64,000 bases of DNA from Endotrypanum monterogeii (taxonomy: Eukaryota; Euglenozoa; Kinetoplastea; Trypanosomatida; Trypanosomatidae), in the NCBI GenBank assembly GCA_000333855.2, contig CM007348.1, positions 374,264 through 438,263 of the forward strand, written 5' to 3'. The notes under the pieces are model-generated. The model was not told where the DNA came from. It saw nothing but the letters and a program-made list of their open reading frames with translations, and ran no database searches. Position 1 is the stretch's first letter. Each line of letters begins with the position of its first letter. The translations under genes were made by a program, and so were the position numbers. Positions 53,947-63,363 of the stretch are shown here, one piece after another.

Positions 53947-54998
53947 GTGGCCTCACCCCGCCTAGGAATTACTCGAAAGGCACAGACCATACCCGCAACA
54001 CCCCTTGACCTTTCTTATGTGAAGTGAGGATACAGGTGCCGATCTTGATTGACTTCCTTGTTTTTTTTTTTTTGCGCAGAAGTTAAACATCGGTCTTCAA
54101 AAAAAAAAAATCCGGTCAAGAAGCGAGCGCGATACCTCCTCTCCCATTCCCCTTCACCTACTGCACAGGGGAATCATGTAGAATTTGATTTTAGGTTCTC
54201 GTGGAGTGCAGCCCCATCGCACTCCAGAATGACGTTGCTGCTGACTTTTACAGTTACAAAAAATGGAGATCTCTTTCCCCAAGCGACCTTGGTATCGCAG
54301 CTCCGGTGCTGCCTATACGCACCTACAGCGAGCACACGTAGTAACGGGAGAGGGTGATGGAGGCGTTCAATGGACAACTAAAAAATGCCTTCGGGCCCTG
54401 GCTTGAACGTATCCCACGTCCTCTCCTTTGTGGGAAGACTCCTTTGTGCAATGTGCTCTAAGACGATTTTTTTTTTCTCTGCTGCCAGCGAGAAGAAGGC
54501 GAGACACACACACATACATACATATATATATATATATATTTATATATATCTTTTGTTCGTTGACGGTTAAGGCGGGCATTGGGCTCGCCGACGGACATTG
54601 AGGAGGGTTCATCGTAGCTCTCCAGTCTCCCTTGTTATTTACCTTGAAGGTGGTGGTTCTGTTAATGGAGGTGGTGAGGAAGCGCATTTCCACAACACCC
54701 CCATGTGGGGAGAAATGGGAAGCACCAGATTCGCGAGCCCAACATATTTATCTTTGTTGCCGCTATGATCTGCCCCGCCTCCTCCCCTCTCTGCTCTCTC
54801 TCCCTCTTTCTCTGTTGTCCTCGACTCGAAGAGCTGACTTGCTGATGAGTCAAAACGATGCTCTCCCATCCTCTGTAGCCTCCCCTAACCGTCCATACAC
54901 AGACACACATTAAGTGATCGGTCACCATCTACTCTCGAGGTAGGCCACGGCACCGGCGCCACGATAGGAGCACTGGGATTTGGGCCTGTGAGTGCCTT

Positions 54999-55025
54999 CC
55001 CCCCCCCCCGTCGGGGGGGGGGGGG
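54999..55025. repeat. Poly-C/poly-G palindrome
   Basis: Eleven C, then GTC, then thirteen G, forming a near-perfect foldback. It is followed by G-rich sequence to about 55039. Confidence 0.85.
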
Positions 55026-55418
55026 AGGAGGGGGGAGGTCTGGTGCGGACTGCGCTGGGGGTGTCTCCATTGTAGTGGTGAGAGACACCCTGTAGTTGAT
55101 TACCCAGATGTAGCTGCGGTGCTGCAAGTGACTTTAATGTATAGCTGCTGAAAAAATATATATACTTGGACATGGGAAACGTTATTAATTTTTTTCCTTA
55201 TCTGGCGAGTCCGCGTTTTGTTCGAGATGATATCTACTGAAGCTCTCTTCACGCGATGCCATCAGCACGTCTTTCGGGTAAGGGGAGGAGGTATGGGTTC
55301 TATGTGAAACGCAATAGCGGGTCAGGTACATATCTTCACAAGCGCTGGTAACCTCAACCTTCCGCTTGTCATCAACAGGAGGAAACGAAGTGCAGGGCAG
55401 AATAAATTGCAATCGTAC

Positions 55419-55420
<2 letters not shown>

Positions 55421-55464
<44 letters not shown>

Positions 55465-55688
55465 ACTGTTCGTGTACGTACTACGTCCGTCCGTACGGCC
55501 GGTACAGCAGTCGAGGAGTCGCCGACGACGTAGTTACGGAGGACGACTGACGCTGCTGCNNNNNNNNNNNNNNNNNNNNNNNNCTCCTAACCCTCGTGTC
55601 GTCGTTCGTCCTCCCACCGACCTCTTTCGTCGTATACTAACGAAGGAAGGAAACGGAAGGAGACGACGAGAATAATATACACTACGTA

Positions 55689-55730
<42 letters not shown>
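55421..55730. repeat. TA microsatellites flanking unusual sequence and a gap
   Basis: TA runs at 55421-55461 and 55691-55730 bracket about 230 bases of CG-dinucleotide-rich sequence that lacks long homopolymers and is interrupted by the N run. It may be low-quality sequence. Confidence 0.7.
55560..55583. other. Assembly gap (24 N)
   Basis: Twenty-four unknown bases between two TA microsatellites. Confidence 0.99.
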
Positions 55731-55733
<3 letters not shown>

Positions 55734-56305
55734 ATGGCGGGTGGGTCTGTCTAAAAAAAAAAAAAGCAATGATCTCGGTAAAATAACCAAACACCCCCGT
55801 TGTTTACTTCACGCGCACCTCATTTGATTTTGTAGCCGTCGTCCTCGTCATGTACTGCGCTGAGAAGTCCATGCTTTTATTATTATTAACTGGAAATGAT
55901 GTGCTCCTCTCCAATCAATTTTCTGGCCACCCCTTCCCTCTTTTCCCACCTACCCCCCCCCTCCCCAACACACACACAGCCACACATTTATTTGGTTTTC
56001 GAGTTAACTTTCCCAGGCACCCATCCGTGCGCTCCCTGCTCCTCCACTACCAGTACACTTCTCCTTCCCGTCTTCACCTCCTCTTTTTGGGACAGTCACC
56101 TGCGCGTGTCCGAGGAATTTTTTTCCCTGTTTATAGAGATCACGACGATAACTCCCTCCCTCCCTCCCCCCCCCCACTACACACACGCGCGCGAACAAAC
56201 ACACACACACACACACACTCTCTGTTCACTGATTTGCAGCGGCCCCTCCCCTCCTTTCTTCATTTAGCTCTCGTTGCTCAGGCGCTTTTTCTGATTGTTA
56301 TTCGT

Positions 56306-56390
56306 TTTTTTTTTTTTTGCCCCTTTTCCCCCTCCCTCCCACTCCTCCATCCCTTTCCTTTTCACGTCTATTCCTTCATTTCATACGCAG
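56306..56390 (+). promoter_or_regulatory. Predicted spliced-leader acceptor of Pol kappa 2
   Basis: One of the longest pyrimidine tracts in the window, ending in ACGCAG with AG at 56389-56390. Confidence 0.6.
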
Positions 56391-56488
56391 GCACACGTAC
56401 ACAGTGCCCCGTGTGAAGACATTCTGATTGTAAGGGAGGGGTGGGGAAGTGCGCAGCTACAATAACTTTGCTCTACAGAGGTAGTTGT

Positions 56489-56524
56489 ATGCTCTGTGTA
56501 TTGTGTTCAAGCTCACGTTTATAA
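56489..56524 (+). other. Possible upstream ORF, Pol kappa 2 leader
   Basis: An 11-codon ORF begins at the first ATG after the predicted acceptor and ends 100 bases before the main start. Confidence 0.3.
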
Positions 56525-56624
56525 GCGACATAGAAGGTAATTACTGGAGCGGTGGAGCTGGTCGGGAGTGGTATTGTGGTAATTATATCCAAGAGTGTGC
56601 TGCTGCTCTCTTCTCCAATCTATC

Positions 56625-58598
56625 ATGCTCCGCCTCTCCCGCTTTGCCGCCGCTGCCGAGAGCTGGAAAAACCTAGCACGGCTGAGCAAGCAGAAAGCGA
56701 AGCGTGGATCCCACTCTGCTGCGGCGAATGAGCAACCAGGAGGCACTGTGGCAACGGCGGTTGCGCCATCGGACGCCTCTCGGGTTGGCACTAGCATCCC
56801 AACTGCCGTGCGGAACCTTCACAGCGACGCCCACGCGGCGGAGATTGCGGCGGATAGTGCCGCGCTCGAGGAACACGGTCGCGCCGCACCAGAGGACCTG
56901 CATGATTCCCATATGCACGACGGCATGAGCGATGCGCATCACTATGACCACCGAAGCGCCGGAAAACTTAACTTCGATGCCTCCAAGGCGGGACTGCAGC
57001 AGGTTGACAAGGATTACGTTGAACAGGTCATCCAAGAGGCCTCAAAGGGGACTGCCTTCTACCAGAAGGAGCAACGACTCGAAGAAACACGTCGTCGCAA
57101 GGCCGAGGAGCTCCAGGAGAAGGCGAAGTCGTTTGATTCCCTCAGCACATCGGAGATGCAGCGAATCACAGCCATGGTAGACACAATGGTATACGAACTA
57201 GAGTCGACACGCGACTTGCAGCGCCGTTACATCCACATCGATATGGATATGTTCTATGCAGCAGTCGAGGAAAAGAAAACGCCGTCCCTGCGAGACAAGC
57301 CCTTCGGTGTAGGCTCTCAACAGATGCTTTCGACGACGAACTACATTGCCCGGCAGTATGGCGTGCGCTCTGGCATGCCAGGCTTCATTGGCAAAAAGCT
57401 CTGCCCTGACCTTGTGATAGTTCCGAACGACTTCCCAGCCTATCAGCGAGAAGCAGCGCGGGTGCACAGCATTGCCTCTCGCTACGATGCTAAGTTCGTC
57501 AGCGTAGGGCTCGACGAGCTGACAATGGATGTAACCAAGTATCTTCAAGAGTTTCCCGCTGTGTCAGCGTCTGACATCGCCCACGACTTTCGCGACGAAG
57601 TGTTCCTCAAGACGCAGCTCACAAGCAGCGGAGGTATTGGACCGACATCGATCCTGGCCAAAATTGCAAGCAACGTGAATAAGCCGAATGGTCAACACGA
57701 GATCACTCTGCTGACTCGCGAGGAAGTCATGAACTACATGCGCGATATTCCGCTCAGAAAGATCCCTGGAATCGGGTATGCGCAGGAGATGATACTCGGT
57801 GCACTAAACATACACACCTGCGGTGGCCTCTTGGAGCACAAGTACCTTCTGGCATATCTCTTCCGTGAAAAGACCCTCGCACACTACCTGAGCGTGGGAT
57901 TGGGATTGGCAGAGACCTTCTCGCAGCGCAGGCACCACGCAAGACAATCCGTTTGTAAGGAAACCTCGTTTAGCGAGCCTTTGCCCTCACCCGAGGCCTT
58001 CACTCGACTATTCCGTAAGCTGCTGGAGCAATGCCATGTTCGATGCGTCCGCGATCATTTGCAGCCACTCAAAATGACGTTGGTCCTCAAGTACCGCACA
58101 TACGACACAGTTCAGTTCAGCGCATCGCTTCCATGCCACACAAACGACCTGAAAGTTTGGCTGGAAGCCTCGCAGAAGCTTCTAGAGCCTCATCTTCTAC
58201 ACTATGCCGAGCTGCGTCTGATTGGTGTGCGCCTGCAGCGTTTCACAGATGCCGACGATGATCACGGAGACATCATCTCCAGCAGCCACAACGCCCTCAC
58301 TGGGGCCACGACAGAAACACGCGATATTGATGAAGATGGCGACTTGCACGCAGACGCTGATACTCCTAGCCATTACGCCGAAGATGTCAGTGAAGCCGCA
58401 GAGGAGGCAGGCACTGAAGGGGCACCGTCGGCACAGCTCATTGCCACGCAGAAGCGCAAAATTCCTGTCTCCAAGTTTCTCATGGATCCCAAACTACCGA
58501 TCGTTCACCCCGCCGACCCCGCTATCTCTGCGGAATCGCTCAAATCAGCTCGAAGGCGCGTCAAGTCATCGAAGCGAAGGCTTCCTCGGAAAAAGTAA
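56625..58598 (+). CDS. POLK: DNA polymerase kappa paralogue 2 (mitochondrial-type N-terminus)
   Basis: This 657-residue Y-family polymerase has DMDMF with D206 and D208, D297-E298 in GLDE, the N-clasp near 114-152 (SKAGLQQVDKDY), TTNYIARQYGVRSGMPGF at 237-254, and the helix-hairpin-helix PGIGYA near 384-389. The first 30 residues (MLRLSRFAAAAESWKNLARL...) are rich in Arg, Lys, Ala and Ser with a single acidic residue, as in mitochondrial presequences. One T. cruzi Pol kappa is reported to act in the mitochondrion, so a kinetoplast DNA role is plausible. The C-terminal 90 residues begin acidic and end in a strongly basic RRRVKSSKRRLPRKK, which could bind DNA or act as a nuclear signal. ATG 56625 is chosen because upstream in-frame codons contain no ATG. 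It is close to paralogue 3. Confidence 0.93.
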   Translation: MLRLSRFAAAAESWKNLARLSKQKAKRGSHSAAANEQPGGTVATAVAPSDASRVGTSIPTAVRNLHSDAHAAEIAADSAALEEHGRAAPEDLHDSHMHDGMSDAHHYDHRSAGKLNFDASKAGLQQVDKDYVEQVIQEASKGTAFYQKEQRLEETRRRKAEELQEKAKSFDSLSTSEMQRITAMVDTMVYELESTRDLQRRYIHIDMDMFYAAVEEKKTPSLRDKPFGVGSQQMLSTTNYIARQYGVRSGMPGFIGKKLCPDLVIVPNDFPAYQREAARVHSIASRYDAKFVSVGLDELTMDVTKYLQEFPAVSASDIAHDFRDEVFLKTQLTSSGGIGPTSILAKIASNVNKPNGQHEITLLTREEVMNYMRDIPLRKIPGIGYAQEMILGALNIHTCGGLLEHKYLLAYLFREKTLAHYLSVGLGLAETFSQRRHHARQSVCKETSFSEPLPSPEAFTRLFRKLLEQCHVRCVRDHLQPLKMTLVLKYRTYDTVQFSASLPCHTNDLKVWLEASQKLLEPHLLHYAELRLIGVRLQRFTDADDDHGDIISSSHNALTGATTETRDIDEDGDLHADADTPSHYAEDVSEAAEEAGTEGAPSAQLIATQKRKIPVSKFLMDPKLPIVHPADPAISAESLKSARRRVKSSKRRLPRKK

Positions 58599-58831
58599 GA
58601 AGGATCAAACATCACTACAGGCAGAGATGACGGCTTACGATGGCTAATCAGAGTGGATCCATTCTGGTCGTCTGGTGTCACACGACCTGTTTGTGCAGTG
58701 TGTGTGTGTGTTTTTTTTTACACATATATTTATTTATCTTCTGAGTGGTGGGCTTTTTTCTCCTTTCCCTCCTCTCTCTTAATCATCAATACATGGGTTC
58801 ACTGGTAAGTCATCGGCGCCCACTATAGATC

Positions 58832-58863
<32 letters not shown>

Positions 58864-58983
58864 CGAGAAAAAGAGTCATAGAGTTTGTATTGAGGATATA
58901 CATATCACATCAAAGAGGGGGCGAACACACACACACACACCAATAACAAAGGCAGCTGCAAGCATTTTCTTGTGTTCATGCAC

Positions 58984-58984
58984 A

Positions 58985-59010
<26 letters not shown>
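58984..59010. repeat. (TG)n microsatellite
   Basis: About 13 TG units. Confidence 0.9.
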
Positions 59011-59015
<5 letters not shown>

Positions 59016-60575
59016 TTAAGAGCGTTAAAGGAGGAAGGGGATAAGTTTTCCACGGCGAACAAACTCAAAGGGAGAGAGACGAGATACAGTCAAGGTTGCA
59101 GGGTGAATGGGTAAACGACGATGGTCAACAAAATCACATATAAATATAAATATATACATATAGAATGGATAGCTTGCCTCCATGAAGCCCAACACAACTG
59201 GCCGGCCTGTACTATACCTTCCCTCCCCCTTCATCCCCTGCCAAACACAACCACACTCGTGCCCGCGTATATGCTTTTTTTTTTCTTTTCGCAGTCGAAT
59301 TGTGTGACCGCGACAGGGCATTCATATATATGTATATGTATAGTGAGATGTGGGAGAAAAATAAAAGATGCTCATGTCATAGGGCGGGGTGGGGTGAGGA
59401 AGGAGTAGGGGAGTGGAGACGGGGGTGCACCATAGGCTTGACCAGACTCCACATGCACAAACGCAGACGCACACACACACGCAGAGACGACAAATGGCTG
59501 ATTTTTGCTGTTTGAGTTTTTTTTGAATTACTTGTGTGAGTGCGCGATGTGATATTTTTGTTCCCCAAAATATTTGCGTCAAGAATTCTTGCTGCTGCCG
59601 GTGAGCTACAGCTCAGTGACAGGAGGGGAGGGTAACAAGGTACGCGATCATTTTTTTTTTTTTCGTGTTCATGTCTCTGTGTGTATCGATTTAGCTGTGT
59701 CTGTGTGTCTTATCACGGGCTACTCTCAGGCAAGAGAAACAGAAAAGGGGGGAGGCACATTATCCAATCCCCATATACCCATGCGTTAATGAACACGTGT
59801 ATGCTAATGACAGTGCTCTTGCCCGCCACATGATTCGACTGGAGCGCTGTCGAGAAGAGCTAATCTGCGATGCCCAGTGCGACCCCGGCACTACACAGAT
59901 GTGGGTAACGCGAAGGCGCTTGAAAAAGAAAAGCATGTGAAGAAGGGCGAGAAGGGTCAGGCCCAGGGCTCTCCGATTCCTGCACTCCCTCCGCCACGAC
60001 ATCGACCGAATCGCTGGCAAGTAACTATGATTTGCTTCAGTTATATCCCGCTCCAAATCTGCCCCTCTGCGTATGTCTCCCTTTGTTATCACCACCTCGC
60101 TCTGGCGATTTCGCAGGTCTTGGTATTCAAAGTGACGCGTACACATACATGAACACTCTGACACACACACACACACATGCTCCCTCTGTCCCTCCCTTCT
60201 CTATCCTTAGCATCGATGATTAAGGATTTTCATAACCCAGGTAATCCTCCCCTGACTTCTTTCCTGTTATACACAACCACCACCGGGTCCTGTTGTAGCA
60301 TCACAGGCCTTTGAATACAAAGTGAGGCATGCGAATCTGCTAGTGCGTAGGGTAAGATCAGCAAAGGCATTCTTGATGTAGCGTGATTCTGTGTCCCTCC
60401 GGGCCCCCCTTGTGGCTTCACCCCTCTTGTGTCTTCGAGTACGCCTGGAGCCAAAGTTAAAAGGAATACGCCGCCCCGTGTATTTTGATGCGGTGCTCCA
60501 CCGACGACCGAAGTATTTCCTATTTTTGATTGGCGGCAGCAGTTTGAGGTATCTTACCTCTTAGCGCTCTGTATT

Positions 60576-60613
60576 TCACCTCCCGCCCCCCGCCCCCCTC
60601 CCCTCTGCCACAG
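60576..60613 (+). promoter_or_regulatory. Predicted spliced-leader acceptor of Pol kappa 3
   Basis: A C-rich pyrimidine tract ends in CCACAG, AG at 60612-60613. The first ATG after it is 60689. Confidence 0.6.
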
Positions 60614-60688
60614 TAGCAGAGGAGTGTTTCTTTTCGTTTTCTTCCCTTCACCGTGCCGCCCCACCACCCGGTGTTGAGGAACTCCGAC

Positions 60689-62308
60689 ATGCGTGTACTA
60701 GGCCACCGAGTTCGCGTGCTGTCGCTGAGGACAGACGTCCTGATGTGTGCATGGCGACATCTCTCCAGCGCCTCTGCATCGACAGTGAATGCGGTGGGCC
60801 GTCTGGAGTTCGATGCCTCTAAAGCTGGACTACAGAAGGTCGACAAGGCGTACGTGGAAAAAGTGATTCAAGACTCGACGTACGGCTCCCCATTTTACAA
60901 AAGTGAGCAGCGCAAAGAAGCGATGCGCTCCTTGAAGATTGACGCCCTCGTGTCAAGGAAACATCACTTCTCACGCCTATCAGGTAAAGAAAAGCGCGTC
61001 TATGCAGCCCGAGCGAAGGCTGTGGAGGACGAGCTGGAGGCGACACGGAACTTCACACGGCGCTTCATCCACGTTGACATTGACATGTTCTACGCTGCGG
61101 TAGAGGAGAAACTGGACCCCTCGCTGCGTGACCAACCATTTGCCGTTGGCAGCTACGCCATGCTGGCCACAAGCAACTATGTTGCCCGGACATACGGCGT
61201 CCGCTCCGGCATGCCAGGCTTCATTGCCAAGAAGCTCTGTCCTGCTTTGCGAATACGCCCGCTGAGATTTGATCTATACCGTCAAGAGGCTGCGGTGGTG
61301 CGCTCCATTGGCGCTGATTACGATCCCCACTACGTCACAGTAGGGCTAGACGAACTCACGATGGACATTACCGAATACCTTAGTAGACATCCGAGCTGCA
61401 CTGCCGACGACGTGTGTGCCGAGTTCCGCCGTCGCGTAGAGGAAAGGACGCAGCTGACGTGTAGCGGCGGGATCGCTCACACTGCGGCCTTCGCAAAACT
61501 CGCGAGCAACGTGAACAAACCCAACGGTCAACACCTCTTAAAGCTCCACACGCGCGACGAGGTCCTTGCGCACATTCGAGACATTCCAGTGCGCCAGATG
61601 CCTGGAGTGGGCTTCGCTACCGAGCGACAGCTGCGCGCTCTGGGTATAGCCACCTGCAATGACTTTCTCAAGCACAAGGCGGAGCTATGCTACCTCTTTC
61701 CCGAAAAAACCTTCACATTTTACCTGTCCATGGGACTAGGGCTTGTACGCACCCACGTCGATCGCCACAATGCTGAGCGAGAAGCTGCTTCGGCATCGGC
61801 GGGCGTGCCAGCCACCAAAGTCCCCACCTCTGCTTCGCGCGTACACGTGTCCACCGCTCGCTCAGTCTCGGATCGGCATGCCCCTGACACTGCAATACAT
61901 TGCCCAATGGTACGTTTGCAGAAATCTACAGGGAAGTGCGTCACTGTCATGCATGGCATCCGAAGTCGCGATGCGTTTTGGAAGCATCTACGCCGCCTCA
62001 CGAAAAATGCACATGCGGTGTTGTTGAAGCAAAACACTGCTACCAAACACCTGTGCTTCTATACCACGGATCGTGCCTTTCTATCACGCAGCCACTCCAC
62101 AACGCTACCGGAGCTCACGAACACATTCTCAGTCATGTACGCGGCGCTTGCAAAGATAGCGAAGCCATTTGCAGAGCAGCACCGCGAGTTTCGTCTCATC
62201 GGAATCAGGTTCAACAAGCTACAGCCGCTTCCAACGGGCACCGGGCTTGCGAGAAGAACAGGTCGCCGCAGCGTGCCGTCGATTGCCGCACAGACATGTC
62301 GACGCTAG
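60689..62308 (+). CDS. POLK: DNA polymerase kappa paralogue 3 (mitochondrial-type N-terminus)
   Basis: This 539-residue protein is the shortest of the three. It has DIDMF with D130 and D132, D221-E222 in GLDE, an N-clasp near 44-80 (SKAGLQKVDKAY), and the YGVRSGMPGF stretch at 169-178. In place of the TTNY seen in the others it has TSNY at 161-164. The helix-hairpin-helix reads PGVGFA near 308-313. Residues 1-33 (MRVLGHRVRVLSLRTD...) are basic and fit a mitochondrial presequence. A Ser/Ala/Thr-rich linker interrupts the region after the thumb, at about 358-400. The protein stops shortly after the little-finger domain (FRLIGIRFNKL), and its last dozen or so residues are encoded by one arm of a perfect 40-bp inverted repeat, so the end of the gene may have been reshaped by rearrangement. 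Catalytic residues are intact. Confidence 0.92.
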   Translation: MRVLGHRVRVLSLRTDVLMCAWRHLSSASASTVNAVGRLEFDASKAGLQKVDKAYVEKVIQDSTYGSPFYKSEQRKEAMRSLKIDALVSRKHHFSRLSGKEKRVYAARAKAVEDELEATRNFTRRFIHVDIDMFYAAVEEKLDPSLRDQPFAVGSYAMLATSNYVARTYGVRSGMPGFIAKKLCPALRIRPLRFDLYRQEAAVVRSIGADYDPHYVTVGLDELTMDITEYLSRHPSCTADDVCAEFRRRVEERTQLTCSGGIAHTAAFAKLASNVNKPNGQHLLKLHTRDEVLAHIRDIPVRQMPGVGFATERQLRALGIATCNDFLKHKAELCYLFPEKTFTFYLSMGLGLVRTHVDRHNAEREAASASAGVPATKVPTSASRVHVSTARSVSDRHAPDTAIHCPMVRLQKSTGKCVTVMHGIRSRDAFWKHLRRLTKNAHAVLLKQNTATKHLCFYTTDRAFLSRSHSTTLPELTNTFSVMYAALAKIAKPFAEQHREFRLIGIRFNKLQPLPTGTGLARRTGRRSVPSIAAQTCRR

Positions 62309-62382
62309 GAGAGCGTCACTATTATGCTGGAAGACCGCGCGCCGACATGTCTGTGCGGCAATCGACGGCACGCTGCGGCGAC
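62262..62382. repeat. Perfect 40-bp inverted repeat at end of Pol kappa 3
   Basis: Left arm 62262-62301 and right arm 62343-62382 are exact reverse complements, checked base by base, around a 41-base spacer. The left arm and the first seven spacer bases are coding and the stop codon is at 62306-62308; the right arm lies in the 3' flank. In RNA this gives a very stable GC-rich hairpin. Confidence 0.95.
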
Positions 62383-62518
62383 GCTCATTATCGCACTCCA
62401 ATGAAAGTAGCCCGTCAAAAAAGGAAAAGATCCTTTGAAGTATTTGTTGCGGTATTCACTAGGCGCTGCCGCTGCGCATCCCTCTCTGGGAGACGTGAAT
62501 GTGTGTGTGAATGTGTAT

Positions 62519-62523
<5 letters not shown>

Positions 62524-62554
<31 letters not shown>
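62524..62554. repeat. (TG)n microsatellite
   Basis: About 15 GT units. Confidence 0.9.
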
Positions 62555-62555
<1 letters not shown>

Positions 62556-63259
62556 GTATTGTCTAGATCAACTTTAATGTCGTTCGCGCGCTTTACATTA
62601 CCCTGTACCATTCTCTTTTGGCATTTGCCCATGTGTAGCGTGGACTCCTTTTAGCCTGCCCACCTCTTCCCGTCACTCGCACCGATAATATTTTTTCCCC
62701 GGCGTACATCATCAACCTCACCGGGTATGGCGACGGTTTTGCCATCTTTTTCTTTTTTAGGAGGTGATTTGGCGCATTCTAGATTGTTTCCTCTTCCTAC
62801 CCACCTTCACACTGCCCTGCTCCTCGGATAATTTCTTCATGCACTCGGTCGACCTCCAACTGTACATTCTCACTCGCTAGAAAATTTCCTTTTTTACGCA
62901 TTCCCCCCCCCCCAACGTCTTCCAAGACACCCAAAACAGTAGAAAGTATCACACACAGGGAGGAAGGGGGGCGGAAAGCACACATCCATATAATATATAT
63001 ATATATATATACCTGTAGGAACACGGGGATAAAAAAAGCGTGAGGCGATGGCACCTCAATCAGGTATCGTTTTTCACCCACACGTAGGTGACTTCCCCGC
63101 TTCACATCTATCTAAACGGTGGGTGGGTGTGTGTGCGTGTTTTGTACCAGCATCCTTTTTTTACTGCCCCCCTCCCTCCCCCTGGAAACTAAAGAAAAAA
63201 TAATGTTGAAAAAAATTGAGCATGCGCACCACTAAATGACATCTGCGTTCTGTCATCAA

Positions 63260-63302
63260 CTCTTTCCCTTCCTTTCCCGAAATCTTCTATACAATGATCA
63301 AG
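63260..63302 (+). promoter_or_regulatory. Predicted spliced-leader acceptor of the last gene
   Basis: A pyrimidine tract at 63260-63278 is followed by the first AG at 63301-63302. The next ATG is 63364, in frame with the open frame that runs off the window. Confidence 0.5.
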
Positions 63303-63363
63303 AACAACAAGCCAGGGAGAAAGAAAAAAAATCAGTTCTCTTGGTGATTCGACGGAGACGTTC

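Larger units (their letters stand above)
53947..56624. other. 2.7-kb spacer with assembly gap, Pol kappa 1 to 2
   Basis: No gene is supported. It contains a TA-rich stretch near 54522-54548, a poly-C/poly-G palindrome at 54999-55025, TA repeats at 55421-55461 and 55691-55730 flanking a 24-N gap, and a long C/T tract leading to the Pol kappa 2 acceptor. Confidence 0.5.
58599..60688. other. 2.1-kb spacer between Pol kappa 2 and 3
   Basis: No gene is supported. It contains a TG repeat at 58984-59010, CA repeats, balanced sequence at 59790-60500 with no repeat partner seen, and the Pol kappa 3 acceptor. Confidence 0.5.
62309..63363. other. Intergenic region after Pol kappa 3
   Basis: No gene is supported. 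It contains the right arm of the inverted repeat, a TG repeat at 62524-62554, a C run at 62904-62913, a TA run at 62994-63010 and the acceptor of the next gene. Confidence 0.5.
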
